Positions 18,279 to 27,588 of a stretch of 64,000 nucleotides of DNA are shown one piece after another (within the stretch, counting starts at the first letter, position 1; every line of letters begins with the position of its first letter). Source of the DNA: Prochlorococcus sp. RS04 (GTDB taxonomy: Bacteria; Cyanobacteriota; Cyanobacteriia; PCC-6307; Cyanobiaceae). The DNA lies in NCBI RefSeq assembly GCF_001989455.1, contig NZ_CP018346.1:744001-808000 (forward strand), given 5' to 3'. The notes beneath the pieces were generated by a model. That model did not search any database. It was not told the DNA's origin and was given only the letters and a program-made list of their open reading frames with translations. A program made the translations under genes and the position numbers.

Positions 18279-18593
18279 GTGATTTCCTTGCTTGTAAACT
18301 CTCTTCAAATATTAGATATTAGTTTAGGAATTTCTCTTTCATATCTGACTATAGTTTTTCTAGTAAGATTAATACTTACTTGGTACCCAAAAATTGATTT
18401 AAGTAAAGGGTTATGGTTATTAATTTCAATACCATCAAGCTCTATTCTTAATTTAACCAGAAAACTAATTCCTCCAATTGGAGGCGTTGATGTTGGACCC
18501 GTAATTTGGATCGGAGTTATAAGCTTTTTAAGAGAAATTTTAGTCGGTCAGCAAGGGCTTATAAAACTTGCATTACATACACATATTTCATAG
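18279..18593 (+). CDS. YggT (Ycf19-like) family membrane protein
   Basis: A 104-residue integral membrane protein with two to three hydrophobic helices and the YggT signatures LVRLILTWYPKI and LTRKLIPPIGGVDVGPVIW. Family members are found next to cell-division or photosynthesis genes and in plastids (Ycf19), where they affect thylakoid or nucleoid organisation. The start is GTG at 18279 in a divergent arrangement with psbX. Convergent with accC, 18 bases apart. Confidence 0.87.
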   Translation: MISLLVNSLQILDISLGISLSYLTIVFLVRLILTWYPKIDLSKGLWLLISIPSSSILNLTRKLIPPIGGVDVGPVIWIGVISFLREILVGQQGLIKLALHTHIS

Positions 18594-18611
18594 AAATCAC
18601 TTAATTATTTC

Positions 18612-19961
18612 TCAGTAATTTGGCAATAATTCTTCCTCTACATATTTAGTATGTATCTTACCCTGCTTAAATTTAGATTTATTCAGTAAAGTTAGATGAA
18701 AGTTGATTGTTGTAGGGATACCTGTTACTGCACATTCATTTAAAGCCCTATTCATACGTTTAATTGCAGTATTACGATCTTTTCCCCAGACTATCAGTTT
18801 ACCAATTAATGAGTCATAGAAAGGAGGTATTTCATAGCCTGTATAAACATGACTATCTACCCTTACACCGGGGCCACCAGGAGGAAGCCATCCAGTTATT
18901 TTTCCCGGTGATGGTCGGAAATTGTGAGAAGGATCTTCAGCATTGATTCTACATTCAATAGCGTGACCGTTTAAATGGATGTCGTCCTGATTAAATTCCA
19001 ATTTTGCTCCGCTTGCGATTTTAATTTGCTCAGCTATTAAATCAACTCCTGTAACCATTTCAGTTACAGGATGTTCAACTTGAATCCTAGTATTCATTTC
19101 CATAAAATAAAAATTATTATCATCATCAACTAAAAATTCAACTGTCCCCGCTCCTTCGTAGCCGATACTTTTTGCAGCTGCAATAGCTGCGTTCCCCATT
19201 TTTTTTCTAAGCTCAGTGTTAATTGCAGGACTAGGAGATTCTTCTAGTAACTTCTGATGCCTTCTTTGAACAGAACAATCTCGCTCTCCTAAATGAACAA
19301 CATTACCCGACCTGTCGGCCAAAATTTGAATTTCTACATGTCTAGGCTTCTTTATAAATTTCTCCATATATAACCCATCATTACCAAAAGCTGCTTCTGC
19401 TTCTCCTTGAGCTGCTTTAAACATTTTTTCGAGATTATCTGAGTTTTCAACCAACCTCATGCCTCTTCCACCTCCTCCAGCAGTCGCTTTAATAATTACC
19501 GGATAGCCTATTTCATCTGCCAATTTATAAGCCTCATCAACGTTTGATAACAAGCCTTGACTACCAGGTACAGTTGGAACTCCAACTGCTTCCATAGTTT
19601 CTTTAGCTGTAGATTTATCTCCCATAGATCTAATAGCTTTAGGAGATGGGCCAATAAAAACTATGCCGTGATCATTACACATCTCAGCAAATTTATCATT
19701 TTCCGCAAGAAATCCATAACCAGGATGAATAGCATCAACTCCTCTGGATGTAGCAGCAGCAAGTATATTTGGAATATTTAAGTAACTCTTATTACTTAAT
19801 GAATCTCCGACACAAACCGCCTCATCGGCAAGCTGAACATGCAATGCTTTTTTATCTACAGTGCTAAAAACTGCAACAGTTGCAATACCCAGTTCTCTAC
19901 AACTTCTGACAATTCGTAAAGCTATTTCTCCACGATTAGCAATTAAAACTTTTTCAACCAT
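18612..19961 (-). CDS. accC: Biotin carboxylase subunit of acetyl-CoA carboxylase
   Basis: A 449-residue ATP-grasp enzyme, full length for AccC. Motifs: [10 protein letters not shown] at the N-terminus, [10 protein letters not shown] (80-88), the glycine-rich ATP loop AGGGGRGM (161-168), and [14 protein letters not shown] (metal and catalytic Glu288, Asn290, Arg292, Glu296). It carboxylates biotin on AccB, the first committed step of fatty acid synthesis. Its partner accB is about 38 kb away at 57356 with efp, so the subunits are not in one operon. Confidence 0.97.
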   Translation of the reverse strand: MVEKVLIANRGEIALRIVRSCRELGIATVAVFSTVDKKALHVQLADEAVCVGDSLSNKSYLNIPNILAAATSRGVDAIHPGYGFLAENDKFAEMCNDHGIVFIGPSPKAIRSMGDKSTAKETMEAVGVPTVPGSQGLLSNVDEAYKLADEIGYPVIIKATAGGGGRGMRLVENSDNLEKMFKAAQGEAEAAFGNDGLYMEKFIKKPRHVEIQILADRSGNVVHLGERDCSVQRRHQKLLEESPSPAINTELRKKMGNAAIAAAKSIGYEGAGTVEFLVDDDNNFYFMEMNTRIQVEHPVTEMVTGVDLIAEQIKIASGAKLEFNQDDIHLNGHAIECRINAEDPSHNFRPSPGKITGWLPPGGPGVRVDSHVYTGYEIPPFYDSLIGKLIVWGKDRNTAIKRMNRALNECAVTGIPTTINFHLTLLNKSKFKQGKIHTKYVEEELLPNY

Positions 19962-20222
19962 TATGAAAACAAAATTGAAGAAATGAAATGACTTAAAATA
20001 AAAAAATTATTTGCCAAAGTATTCAACAAAATTTTTTAGTGATCAGAGGACATTTTTTACAATACAACCTAAAACGTTATATATGTATAAAAATTTGTTT
20101 TATGCAATAGAAAAAGTATTCATCATTTTCAAAAAAATTCTTGTCGAACTAAATACTAATTTCAGCCAATAATGTATTATATCTTTAAGGTTTAGGTATC
20201 ATCCGATTGCTGAAAACCCTTT

Positions 20223-20304
20223 GCGGACGTGGCGGAATTGGTAGACGCGCACGTCTAAGGAGCGTGTGGCTTCGGCCTTGCGAGTTCAAGTCTCGCCGTC
20301 CGCA
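20223..20304 (+). tRNA. tRNA-Leu, anticodon AAG
   Basis: An 82-base class II tRNA. The acceptor stem pairs GCGGACG (20223-20229) with CGTCCGC (20297-20303); discriminator A at 20304. D arm GCG...CGC around GAATTGGTAGA; anticodon stem CACGT/GCGTG enclosing the loop CTAAGGA, giving anticodon AAG and G37; a long variable arm with TGGC-TTCG-GCC hairpin; T arm GCGAG/CTCGC around TTCAAGT. CCA is not encoded. An A at position 34 is unusual in bacteria and would need conversion to inosine to read CUU/CUC/CUA. No intron. Confidence 0.95.
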
Positions 20305-20329
20305 TTTAATGTATTCTGCTTTAACTGCA

Positions 20330-21595
20330 ATGAAAAAAAAATCAGTTGCAGTAGTTATAATTTCCAATGGTCCTGGTGAATTAACTACATGGGTAAATCC
20401 TGTAGTGGAAGAGCTTAACAAAATAAAAAAAACAGTATGTGATGACGATAAACACGATTTCACTCTTAGGTTAGTCCTTGTTCCTTGCCCAAATGCCACT
20501 GGCAAAGAATTTTTAGTTGCAAATTCATGGAATAAATTCGAATTAATTACAAAATCCAAAAGTTTTTGGAAATTATTAATAAATCCACATTCTTTTGCAA
20601 ATTGGCCAAAAAAAGGGTTAGTTATTTTCCTTGGTGGGGATCAATTTTGGGGTATTTTATTAGCGAAAAGATTAGGTTATCTAAATATCACATATGCTGA
20701 ATGGGTTTCGCGATGGCCTAAATGGAGCAACGAAATTGCTGCCATGAATATAAAAGTAAAAGAGTTAATACCTAAAAGATACAAATATAAGTGTAAAGTC
20801 ATTGGCGATTTGATGGCAGATATCAAACTTAATAGCGAAATATCATTAAGAAATAAAGAAAAACACTACATTGCATTGTTGCCTGGTTCTAAGAAAGCAA
20901 AGCTTTCTGTTGGAATCCCTTTCTTCCTAGAAGTTGCAGATCATATCGCAGAAGAAAATCAAGATATAAATTTTATAATTCCCATTGCACCAACTACTGA
21001 TAAAAGTGAATATTTATTTTTTCAAAGCAACAAAAATCCAATTGCTAAATATTACTCATCAAAAATCAAAACAATTAAAAACTTCAAATCCTCTCGTTTT
21101 GATTATGTAATTGAAACATCAAAAAATACAAAGATTTATCTAATCAAGAAACATCCTTGTTATGAAATATTGAAAGAATGTGATCTTGCAATTACAACTG
21201 TAGGAGCAAATACAGCAGAATTAGCAGCAATTAGTCTTCCAATGTTAGTTGTTCTGCCAACTCAACATTTAAATATGATGAATGCATGGGATGGAATTTT
21301 TGGAGTAATTGGAAAAATTTCATTCATAAATAGATTCCTAACTTTTATAATCAAAAATTTTTATTTTAAAAAAAAGAAGTTTTTTGCTTGGCCAAATATT
21401 AAAGCTAAAAAAATGATTGTCCCTGAAAGGATAGGTAATATTTCGCCAATAAAAATTGCAAGAGAAGTATTATCTCTTATTCAAAATAGAGATCAATTAA
21501 AAAATATTAGGGATAATCTACACAAAGAAAGAGGCGATAAAGGTGCTTCAAAAAAACTTGCTTCTATGATTGTTAATTCAATAAAAAAACTTTAA
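20330..21595 (+). CDS. LpxB-like (lipid-A-disaccharide synthase-related) protein
   Basis: About 421 residues from ATG 20330 (MKKKSVAVV); an earlier ATG at 20309 lies only 4 bases after the tRNA. The fold looks like a GT-B glycosyltransferase: an N-terminal SNGPGELTTWVNPV loop, LPGSKKAKLSVGIPFFLE like the LpxB nucleotide-sugar site, and a C-terminal ITTVGANTAELAAISLPMLV with the E-x-A-x2-G-like donor-binding segment. It differs from true LpxB in length and spacing; similar proteins occur in cyanobacteria and plants without known function. The frame is open through the tRNA but that upstream part is not coding. Confidence 0.72.
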   Translation: MKKKSVAVVIISNGPGELTTWVNPVVEELNKIKKTVCDDDKHDFTLRLVLVPCPNATGKEFLVANSWNKFELITKSKSFWKLLINPHSFANWPKKGLVIFLGGDQFWGILLAKRLGYLNITYAEWVSRWPKWSNEIAAMNIKVKELIPKRYKYKCKVIGDLMADIKLNSEISLRNKEKHYIALLPGSKKAKLSVGIPFFLEVADHIAEENQDINFIIPIAPTTDKSEYLFFQSNKNPIAKYYSSKIKTIKNFKSSRFDYVIETSKNTKIYLIKKHPCYEILKECDLAITTVGANTAELAAISLPMLVVLPTQHLNMMNAWDGIFGVIGKISFINRFLTFIIKNFYFKKKKFFAWPNIKAKKMIVPERIGNISPIKIAREVLSLIQNRDQLKNIRDNLHKERGDKGASKKLASMIVNSIKKL

Positions 21596-21598
21596 CAA

Positions 21599-22642
21599 CT
21601 ACCAAGGATCATCAATTTCAAACTTTTCTGATTTATTATTATCTTGAACTAAATTTTGTTCATCTAGTGGCTCAATATCTAAAGTTTCAGTTGCATTTTG
21701 AATTGTTCTTTTCGAAGCTAAATTAGTAGTTGATTGTTTTTTTTGCTTAAAATCAATGTTGTTTTTTTCATCTATTTGATTAAAACTCTTTTGATTCTCC
21801 ATCTGATCAGAATCATCATTCTCCATGTATAGCTTTTTTCTGTTATTTATTTCCTCTGCTGAACCCTTTATTTCAACATATTCAAGTTCATCTTCATAAT
21901 CATCTTCATAATCATCTTGTTCAACAACTTCTTCATATTCCTCGACCAAATTATTTTGCTGTTCCGATTCAGAACCTGAAAGTAACTGATTCTCAACAGG
22001 TACAAGATTTGCTGAGTATCCATTTACTTCCCTTTCATCCCAGGAAGAACCCCCAACTCCAAGTTTCTCAAGTAATCCACTACTAAGCTGCTTCAATTTC
22101 TCTTCCGCACCTTCATAAACAATAATCCTATCGGTACCACTACTTACAATTTCCTCAACAGGTATTTCCCAAGTACTTAAGACTCCCTCACCTAAAAGAG
22201 GAACACCAACAGCACCCATAACAAGAGATATCAAATCCCCAGTCTCAATATCAAAAGAAAAGCCCAGAACTCTTCCTAAAAGTTGTCCAGATTCTGTAAT
22301 CACTTGACAATTAATTACCTTTCCATATCTTTCTGGAGAAAAATTCTCACTCAAAGAATCTAAGGAGTCAACTAATATGACATCTCCAACTTGCTTTATA
22401 CTTTCTAAAGGCATCCATTTTGGCAAACCTGGTAAAAATCTTGTAAGTGGATTATCTCTTAGTCCCAAAGCAACAACCTCTCTTCTATCGATATCAACAA
22501 TAACTTCGCCAACTACGCCTAGCCGCCTCCCAGTATCAGTAGTTATTACTTGTGTTCCCATTAATTCTGACCTTAACCATAAACGTTCGCTAGGAACTGA
22601 GTTAGGCAGATTCTTATTAGCAGATGTGTTAGACAAGCTCAT
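21599..22642 (-). CDS. PRC-barrel domain protein with acidic tail
   Basis: A 347-residue protein with two PRC-barrel-like repeats in residues 22-180: first RLWLRSELMGTQVITTDTGRRLG then a parallel YGKVINCQVITESGQLLG (each about 80 residues, G-R-V/L-G-x-V pattern; first motif key residues SELMGTQV). The last 130 residues are acidic and disordered, with YEDD repeats. Cyanobacterial proteins of this type are widely conserved; related PRC-barrel proteins include RimM and photosynthetic H subunits. It lies upstream of nothing on its strand except smc (46 bases), so it may follow smc in an operon. Confidence 0.8.
   Translation of the reverse strand: MSLSNTSANKNLPNSVPSERLWLRSELMGTQVITTDTGRRLGVVGEVIVDIDRREVVALGLRDNPLTRFLPGLPKWMPLESIKQVGDVILVDSLDSLSENFSPERYGKVINCQVITESGQLLGRVLGFSFDIETGDLISLVMGAVGVPLLGEGVLSTWEIPVEEIVSSGTDRIIVYEGAEEKLKQLSSGLLEKLGVGGSSWDEREVNGYSANLVPVENQLLSGSESEQQNNLVEEYEEVVEQDDYEDDYEDELEYVEIKGSAEEINNRKKLYMENDDSDQMENQKSFNQIDEKNNIDFKQKKQSTTNLASKRTIQNATETLDIEPLDEQNLVQDNNKSEKFEIDDPW
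21888..21918. repeat. 12-base tandem repeat inside the PRC-barrel gene
   Basis: TCATCTTCATAA occurs twice in a row (21888-21899, 21900-21911) followed by a partial third copy (TCATCTT). It keeps frame and codes for the acidic YEDD units of the tail, so copy number could change without breaking the gene. Confidence 0.8.
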
Positions 22643-22687
22643 AAATTTCTTTTTATCATTCTGACGTATAAATTTAAAAAAGTGTGT

Positions 22688-25600
22688 TTATGCAGCATTT
22701 GGTAACCCAAGAACTTGAGTATAAGCACCTCTTGCTTGCGCAACACCGATTGTTCGTTCAGATGCACTAATCATAGGCCTTCTATGACTTACGACTATAA
22801 ATTGAGCATTTGATGACTGATTTGATATTAGTTTTGACAACCTTTCTACATTAATACCATCTAAAAAACTATCAACCTCATCTAATGCATAAAAAGGTGA
22901 AGGCTTATACTTTTGCAAAGCAAATAAAAAACTTAGAGCAGTTAACGATTTTTCACCACCTGACATAGATGCTAATCTTCTGACATTTTTTCCCTTGGGA
23001 TGAGCCACTAAAGTTAATCCTCCTTCTAAAGGAGAATTAGGATTTTCAAGTTGAAGAAATCCATCTCCATCAGATAAATTTGCAAAAATTTCTCTAAAAT
23101 GTTTATCAACTTCAGTAAATGCTTGCATAAAAGCTTCTTGACGCATCGTAGATACAGTTTCTATTCTCAGCAATAATTCAGATCTTTCATTAGATAGAAT
23201 TTCTAATTTTTCTCGCAAACCATTTAATCTCTCAATTAATTCTTCTAGTTCATCAAGAGCTAACATATTGACAGGTTCTAAGCTTTCTAGTTTTGAATTT
23301 ATAATCGAAATTTCTGATTGCAAAGATTCAAGACTCTTCCCTTCATATTCTCCGAACTCCGGGGAAGGATTAGGTAGATCTTTTTTATAATTTTCTAATT
23401 TTATTTTCTCGCTCCTCATCTCTTCTTTAAGGGAATGCATATCCCTTTCAAGATATTCAAGCTTTAACAGATAGTTATTATATTCTTGCCTTTTATTTGA
23501 AATTGAAGAGTTTAATTCATCTCTTTTCCTTCTCAATAAACCTAAATTCTTCTCTAGAGAATTTTTTTGATTATCGAGATCTGAAAGTTCTTTTTTAAAT
23601 TGATCCCTTTTTTCTATCCATTCACTATGAGCAATTGCGAGTTGTTTAATAGATTCCTGCAAGTTTTTTTCTTGTAGTAAAGTAATTTTTAATGAATTAT
23701 TAATTCGCTCTTTATTTAAAGCAAATTGATTCTTTTTATCTAGTAATGTATTTCTCTCTTTAATAAGTAATTCAAGTTTTTTATCAAGATTATTAAAATC
23801 GTCATTAAAAGCTATTAATGATGATTTTTGATTTTTTTCATAATTTACCTTTTGAATGGTTTGCAGTTGATCAAACTTATCGTGATAAGGCTTTAATTGA
23901 TTTTTTAAATGACCTAACTCGTTAACTAATAAATTATTAGCAGTATCAAGTTTATTTAATCTCGATTTACAATCCTCAATTCTTTGCGAGACAACTTTAA
24001 GAGAATCTTGATTTACTTCAATTTCTTTATTAAATGAGGCGCAATCCTCAATTATTTGACTGCGGTTAGAATTTAATATATTAAGTCTATTATTTTTTAG
24101 TATCAAATCATTATTTGACTCTTTTAAAGCTTCTTCGATAACTAATAATCTTTCTTTAATAGGAGTGGAATCATCAATATCATTATTAATTCCAAACCTG
24201 TAAGCCAAATCTTTATTTAACTTACTGCCTCCTGTAATAGCACCACTTGCTTCTAATAATTCACCACTTAAGGTAACCAACCTATTTTTTTGTATAGATA
24301 ACCTTGCTGAGGATAAGTCTGAAAAAACCAAAGTATCTCCAAAAACATATCGAAAAACATCCGAATAAACTTCATCAAAAGTAATTAGATTAATAGCTTT
24401 ATCAATAAATCCATTCTCCCTGTTATTTTCAAATCTTGAAATCGCATAATTCTTTTTTTGACTTTTAATTCTATTTAAAGGCAAAAAAGTTAATCTTCCC
24501 GCTTTCTTCTTTTTAAGAATTTCAATTGCTTTTGCAGCAATATGATCATTATCAACAACAATTTGTCCTAACCTATTTCCAGCAGCAATTTCTAATGCAT
24601 ATCTATTTTTCTCGCTGACCTCTCCAAGTTGAGCTACATAACCATGTATACCCTCTAACCCTGCCTCTAAGAGAATTCTGAGAGCATATGAACCTCTAGA
24701 TTCGTTTAAAGCTTCCTTCCTGCTTTCAAATCTAGATAAATCCTTTTCAAGCCTTAATTGCTCGTTATTTAGCCTTGATTTAGTTTTAATTAATAAATCG
24801 ATTTCATTTTTTAAAGAATTAATTTCTGCGCTATTACTTGCCAAGTTTTTATTCTTTGTATCGGATGTCTCTTTTTTTCTTTGATTTCCCTGGAAAAGTT
24901 TCTGCTTTTCTAAGTCTAAGGATTCGATCTGTGACAATATCTCATCTTTTTGAATATTATTTTGAATGGTTTCTTCTTCAATTTTCCTTTTTTTTATTTC
25001 CAAAGGATTAATTTGATTTTTTATACTTTCAAGCTCAGCATTTAATTTGATACTTTGTTTTGAGAATTCTCCAGATTCTCCAGCCGCATCAGAAAGTTTT
25101 TTTCTTGATAGTTTGTGTTTTAAAGTGAGATCATCAATTTGCAAGTTCAATTGATTTAAAAAATTATCATCGAAATTTTCTTGTCTCATCTTTTCTGACT
25201 CGATATTCCTCTTAGAAATTGCAATTTCATCTCTCTGTTTTTGTAATTTAATACCTTCTTCTTTATTCAGACTTGATATCCTATCAAGTTCTCTCAAGCT
25301 AGAATTAATACTTCCAATATCAGAATTAACTTTTATCAATTTATCCTCTCCTTTCTCCTTAAGCTCATCAACAAGTATTTTCAAAGCATCTTCTAAAACT
25401 GATATTTCTTTACTAATAGATTCTTTTTCTTTATTAAACAAGATTTTATTTTTTTCAATTTCACTTTCTTTTTTTTCTATAGATTCAACATGCTTAACTT
25501 GTTTTTCAAAAATAAGAACTTTCTCTAATTCTATTATTTGTAATAGTTTTGCCTTTAACTCTTTATATCGCTTTGCTTTTTCACATTCTTTTTCAAGCTT

Positions 25601-26278
25601 ATTTTTACTAGATTGCAATTCATTTTCTAAAATTTCACATCTTTCTTGTCTTTCAAAAACGTCATTTAATTTTGCATTAGTTTGTTCTATTCTTGTATCA
25701 AAAAGTGCGACTCCTGCTAATTCATCAATAAGATTTCTCCTCTCCTTATTATTCATTGATACTATTCTTGTTACATCACCCTGCATAACAACATTGCTGC
25801 CCTCAGGATCAACACTAATATCTCTTAATATTCTCTGTATTTGTTGCAAGGTACATTGTTTGCCATCAGAAGTATAAGTAGAAGCATAAGAGCCACCTGG
25901 CATAAGCCTTAATTTTCTAGAAACTACCCATTCTTTTTGACCTTTATTAAGGGCAATTTCTTCTTCTTCTAGTTCCAAAGGCGGAAGGTCCTCTCTAGGA
26001 GACCAATCTTGAATATTAAATTTTACTGATACAGATGTTTCTGATGACTTACCCTCTTTAACTTTGGAGTTATTTATTAGATCTGGTAATCTTTCAGCCC
26101 TCATACCTCTACTATTAGCTAGACCTAAACAGAATAAAATTCCATCTAAAATATTACTTTTCCCAGAACCGTTAGGTCCTGTAACCACTGTGAAGCCTTC
26201 TTCAAGAGGAATTTTTACATTTCCCCCAAAAGATTTAAAATTTTCAAACTCGACCTGATTGATATGTACCAATCTCAA
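22688..26278 (-). CDS. smc: Chromosome segregation protein SMC
   Basis: A 1196-residue SMC ATPase. Walker A GPNGSGKSN (34-42), two long coiled coils (about 170-510 and 680-1020), a hinge around 520-660 (LEGIHGYVAQLGEV, TGGSKLN), the C-terminal signature SMSGGEKS near residue 1100 and Walker B FYALDEVDSFLD near 1127. With ScpA/ScpB it forms the bacterial condensin that compacts chromosomes. Full length, with a clear N-terminal start (MRLVHINQVEFENFKSF). Confidence 0.97.
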   Translation of the reverse strand: MRLVHINQVEFENFKSFGGNVKIPLEEGFTVVTGPNGSGKSNILDGILFCLGLANSRGMRAERLPDLINNSKVKEGKSSETSVSVKFNIQDWSPREDLPPLELEEEEIALNKGQKEWVVSRKLRLMPGGSYASTYTSDGKQCTLQQIQRILRDISVDPEGSNVVMQGDVTRIVSMNNKERRNLIDELAGVALFDTRIEQTNAKLNDVFERQERCEILENELQSSKNKLEKECEKAKRYKELKAKLLQIIELEKVLIFEKQVKHVESIEKKESEIEKNKILFNKEKESISKEISVLEDALKILVDELKEKGEDKLIKVNSDIGSINSSLRELDRISSLNKEEGIKLQKQRDEIAISKRNIESEKMRQENFDDNFLNQLNLQIDDLTLKHKLSRKKLSDAAGESGEFSKQSIKLNAELESIKNQINPLEIKKRKIEEETIQNNIQKDEILSQIESLDLEKQKLFQGNQRKKETSDTKNKNLASNSAEINSLKNEIDLLIKTKSRLNNEQLRLEKDLSRFESRKEALNESRGSYALRILLEAGLEGIHGYVAQLGEVSEKNRYALEIAAGNRLGQIVVDNDHIAAKAIEILKKKKAGRLTFLPLNRIKSQKKNYAISRFENNRENGFIDKAINLITFDEVYSDVFRYVFGDTLVFSDLSSARLSIQKNRLVTLSGELLEASGAITGGSKLNKDLAYRFGINNDIDDSTPIKERLLVIEEALKESNNDLILKNNRLNILNSNRSQIIEDCASFNKEIEVNQDSLKVVSQRIEDCKSRLNKLDTANNLLVNELGHLKNQLKPYHDKFDQLQTIQKVNYEKNQKSSLIAFNDDFNNLDKKLELLIKERNTLLDKKNQFALNKERINNSLKITLLQEKNLQESIKQLAIAHSEWIEKRDQFKKELSDLDNQKNSLEKNLGLLRRKRDELNSSISNKRQEYNNYLLKLEYLERDMHSLKEEMRSEKIKLENYKKDLPNPSPEFGEYEGKSLESLQSEISIINSKLESLEPVNMLALDELEELIERLNGLREKLEILSNERSELLLRIETVSTMRQEAFMQAFTEVDKHFREIFANLSDGDGFLQLENPNSPLEGGLTLVAHPKGKNVRRLASMSGGEKSLTALSFLFALQKYKPSPFYALDEVDSFLDGINVERLSKLISNQSSNAQFIVVSHRRPMISASERTIGVAQARGAYTQVLGLPNAA

Positions 26279-26354
26279 GTCTCAATAGCTAAATAAGAAT
26301 AACTAATTTGCAAAAATTCTCAATAGAAATATTACGTTTATTTATAAATGAATA

Positions 26355-26717
26355 TTAATAATTTTTGCTCAATCTACAAGAATTAGCCGAAATTTCAAAC
26401 AAACCAGAAAGAAGTTCACCATCCAAAATGAATCGATAATTTTCAGAGTCCAAGTCTATAGAAACGTTTTTAAATATTCCATGATCAATTCTTTTTACAA
26501 AACCTCTATTATCAGAAAGTTCATGTTCTATCCTGGATAGCCATATAAGTCTATGATTGGGCTGCTTAGAAATTTCTATAGAAGCTTGATTTAATAAAGG
26601 AAGTTTTAAAAATTTCCAAGTTAAACAATCTATTCCATTTTCAACAAGAAAATCATAATGAATATCTTTAGACTTACCATTATAAACTTCATGTTCCAGC
26701 AAAACCCATTTATCCAT
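26355..26717 (-). CDS. Stand-alone LigD 3'-phosphoesterase-like domain protein
   Basis: A 120-residue protein resembling the N-terminal phosphoesterase domain of LigD. VLLEHEV and IHYDFLVENG match the two-histidine plus Asp metal site (QKH...HYD in LigD), followed by a WKF strand, NHRLIWLSRIEHELSDNRG and VKRIDHGIF, like the small bacterial proteins often labelled DNA ligase D-like. The arginine that normally follows HYD by two residues is leucine here. There is no ligase or Ku gene in the window. It lies 77 bases upstream of smc on the same strand. Family assignment is by eye from motif pattern. Confidence 0.6.
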   Translation of the reverse strand: MDKWVLLEHEVYNGKSKDIHYDFLVENGIDCLTWKFLKLPLLNQASIEISKQPNHRLIWLSRIEHELSDNRGFVKRIDHGIFKNVSIDLDSENYRFILDGELLSGLFEISANSCRLSKNY

Positions 26718-26801
26718 TATTTAGTTGATAAATAAATTAAATCTTTTTGCAAAACAAAGTTTAGATAAAGATATTTTTTCTTAAAAAATGGTCCCTTTTA
26801 T

Positions 26802-26957
26802 TTAATTACCTGCATCAGGAACAAATCTTAAAGCGATGAATAGCAAACTTCCAGCCCCAGCAATAGCTGCAGCTACTAATCCAAAATCTGTAGGGATTGT
26901 GCGAGATGCAAAAATTAATGATGCAAATGTAATATCCATGATGAAATTTAAACTCAT
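26802..26957 (-). CDS. Small membrane protein, 51 residues
   Basis: An ATG-to-TAA frame with one clear C-terminal membrane helix (about residues 26-45, glycine and alanine rich: GLVAAAIAGAGSLLFIAL) and a short polar end RFVPDAGN. A second methionine at residue 7 (MDITFAS) is a likely alternative start, giving 45 residues. It lies alone in the gap between the phosphoesterase-like gene and the divergent 153-residue gene. Size and helix resemble small thylakoid subunits, but I cannot name it. Confidence 0.6.
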   Translation of the reverse strand: MSLNFIMDITFASLIFASRTIPTDFGLVAAAIAGAGSLLFIALRFVPDAGN

Positions 26958-27125
26958 TTAATAATTCCAGTAATAGCTTAACAAAAGCTTCTTGCAGAAC
27001 AGAGTAGATAAATAAAATGTAAATAAACTTTTATATGTTTTATTTTATATAAATCCCACAATTATTTAGATAAGGGTTCCAAATTAAGAAAATGGGTCTA
27101 ATCTTAAAATAAATAAGTTTGAATA

Positions 27126-27587
27126 ATGGAGACTTACCATCCTCCCAAAGAAGTAGAAGATAAAGAAGATAACTCTAATCTTCCTGAAAGAGAAGTTCTC
27201 TCGGAAAAATGGTTACTCGAAAAAATTGACAGTTTAATACCTTTAATAAAAGAAAAATGGCCAAACATTGCACAACAAACCCTTGAAGCCACAAAAGGGA
27301 GTATTGACGATTTAGTTGAAGTAATAGCAAACCATAGTGGAACCTCAGCGATTAGAATAAAAAGCCAACTATTTGAAATAATTGATTCAATAAGAGAAAA
27401 CAATTGGGAAATATCAGAAAAAATTGAGCCTATAGAAAGTCAATTAGAAGAATTATTAGAAGAACTTAACGATACACTTAGACCAAAAATAGAAAGTCCT
27501 ATAAGAAAAAAACCATTATTATCTATTGCTATTGCAGCTGGTATTGGTTTACTAATAGGAACGCTCCTAAACAGTGGTAGAAAATAA
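27126..27587 (+). CDS. DUF883/ElaB-like membrane-anchored helical protein
   Basis: A 153-residue protein: an acidic N-terminus, a long amphipathic helical middle (EKIDSLIPLIKEKWPNIA and KIEPIESQLEELLEELND), and a C-terminal glycine-rich helix LLSIAIAAGIGLLIGTLL ending in SGRK. This is the layout of ElaB/YqjD-type proteins, which anchor to the inner membrane by the C-terminal helix and in E. coli bind ribosomes in stationary phase. The next gene starts one base after its stop, so the two are a pair. Confidence 0.72.
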   Translation: METYHPPKEVEDKEDNSNLPEREVLSEKWLLEKIDSLIPLIKEKWPNIAQQTLEATKGSIDDLVEVIANHSGTSAIRIKSQLFEIIDSIRENNWEISEKIEPIESQLEELLEELNDTLRPKIESPIRKKPLLSIAIAAGIGLLIGTLLNSGRK

Positions 27588-27588
27588 T

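Noticed and set aside
20207-20329. N-terminal extension of the LpxB-like protein through the tRNA
   Set aside because: The frame happens to be open across the tRNA; the Arg-rich translation is tRNA sequence, not protein.
20185-20559. Minus-strand frame covering the tRNA and the LpxB-like gene start
   Set aside because: It is antisense to a clear tRNA and gene; low plausibility.
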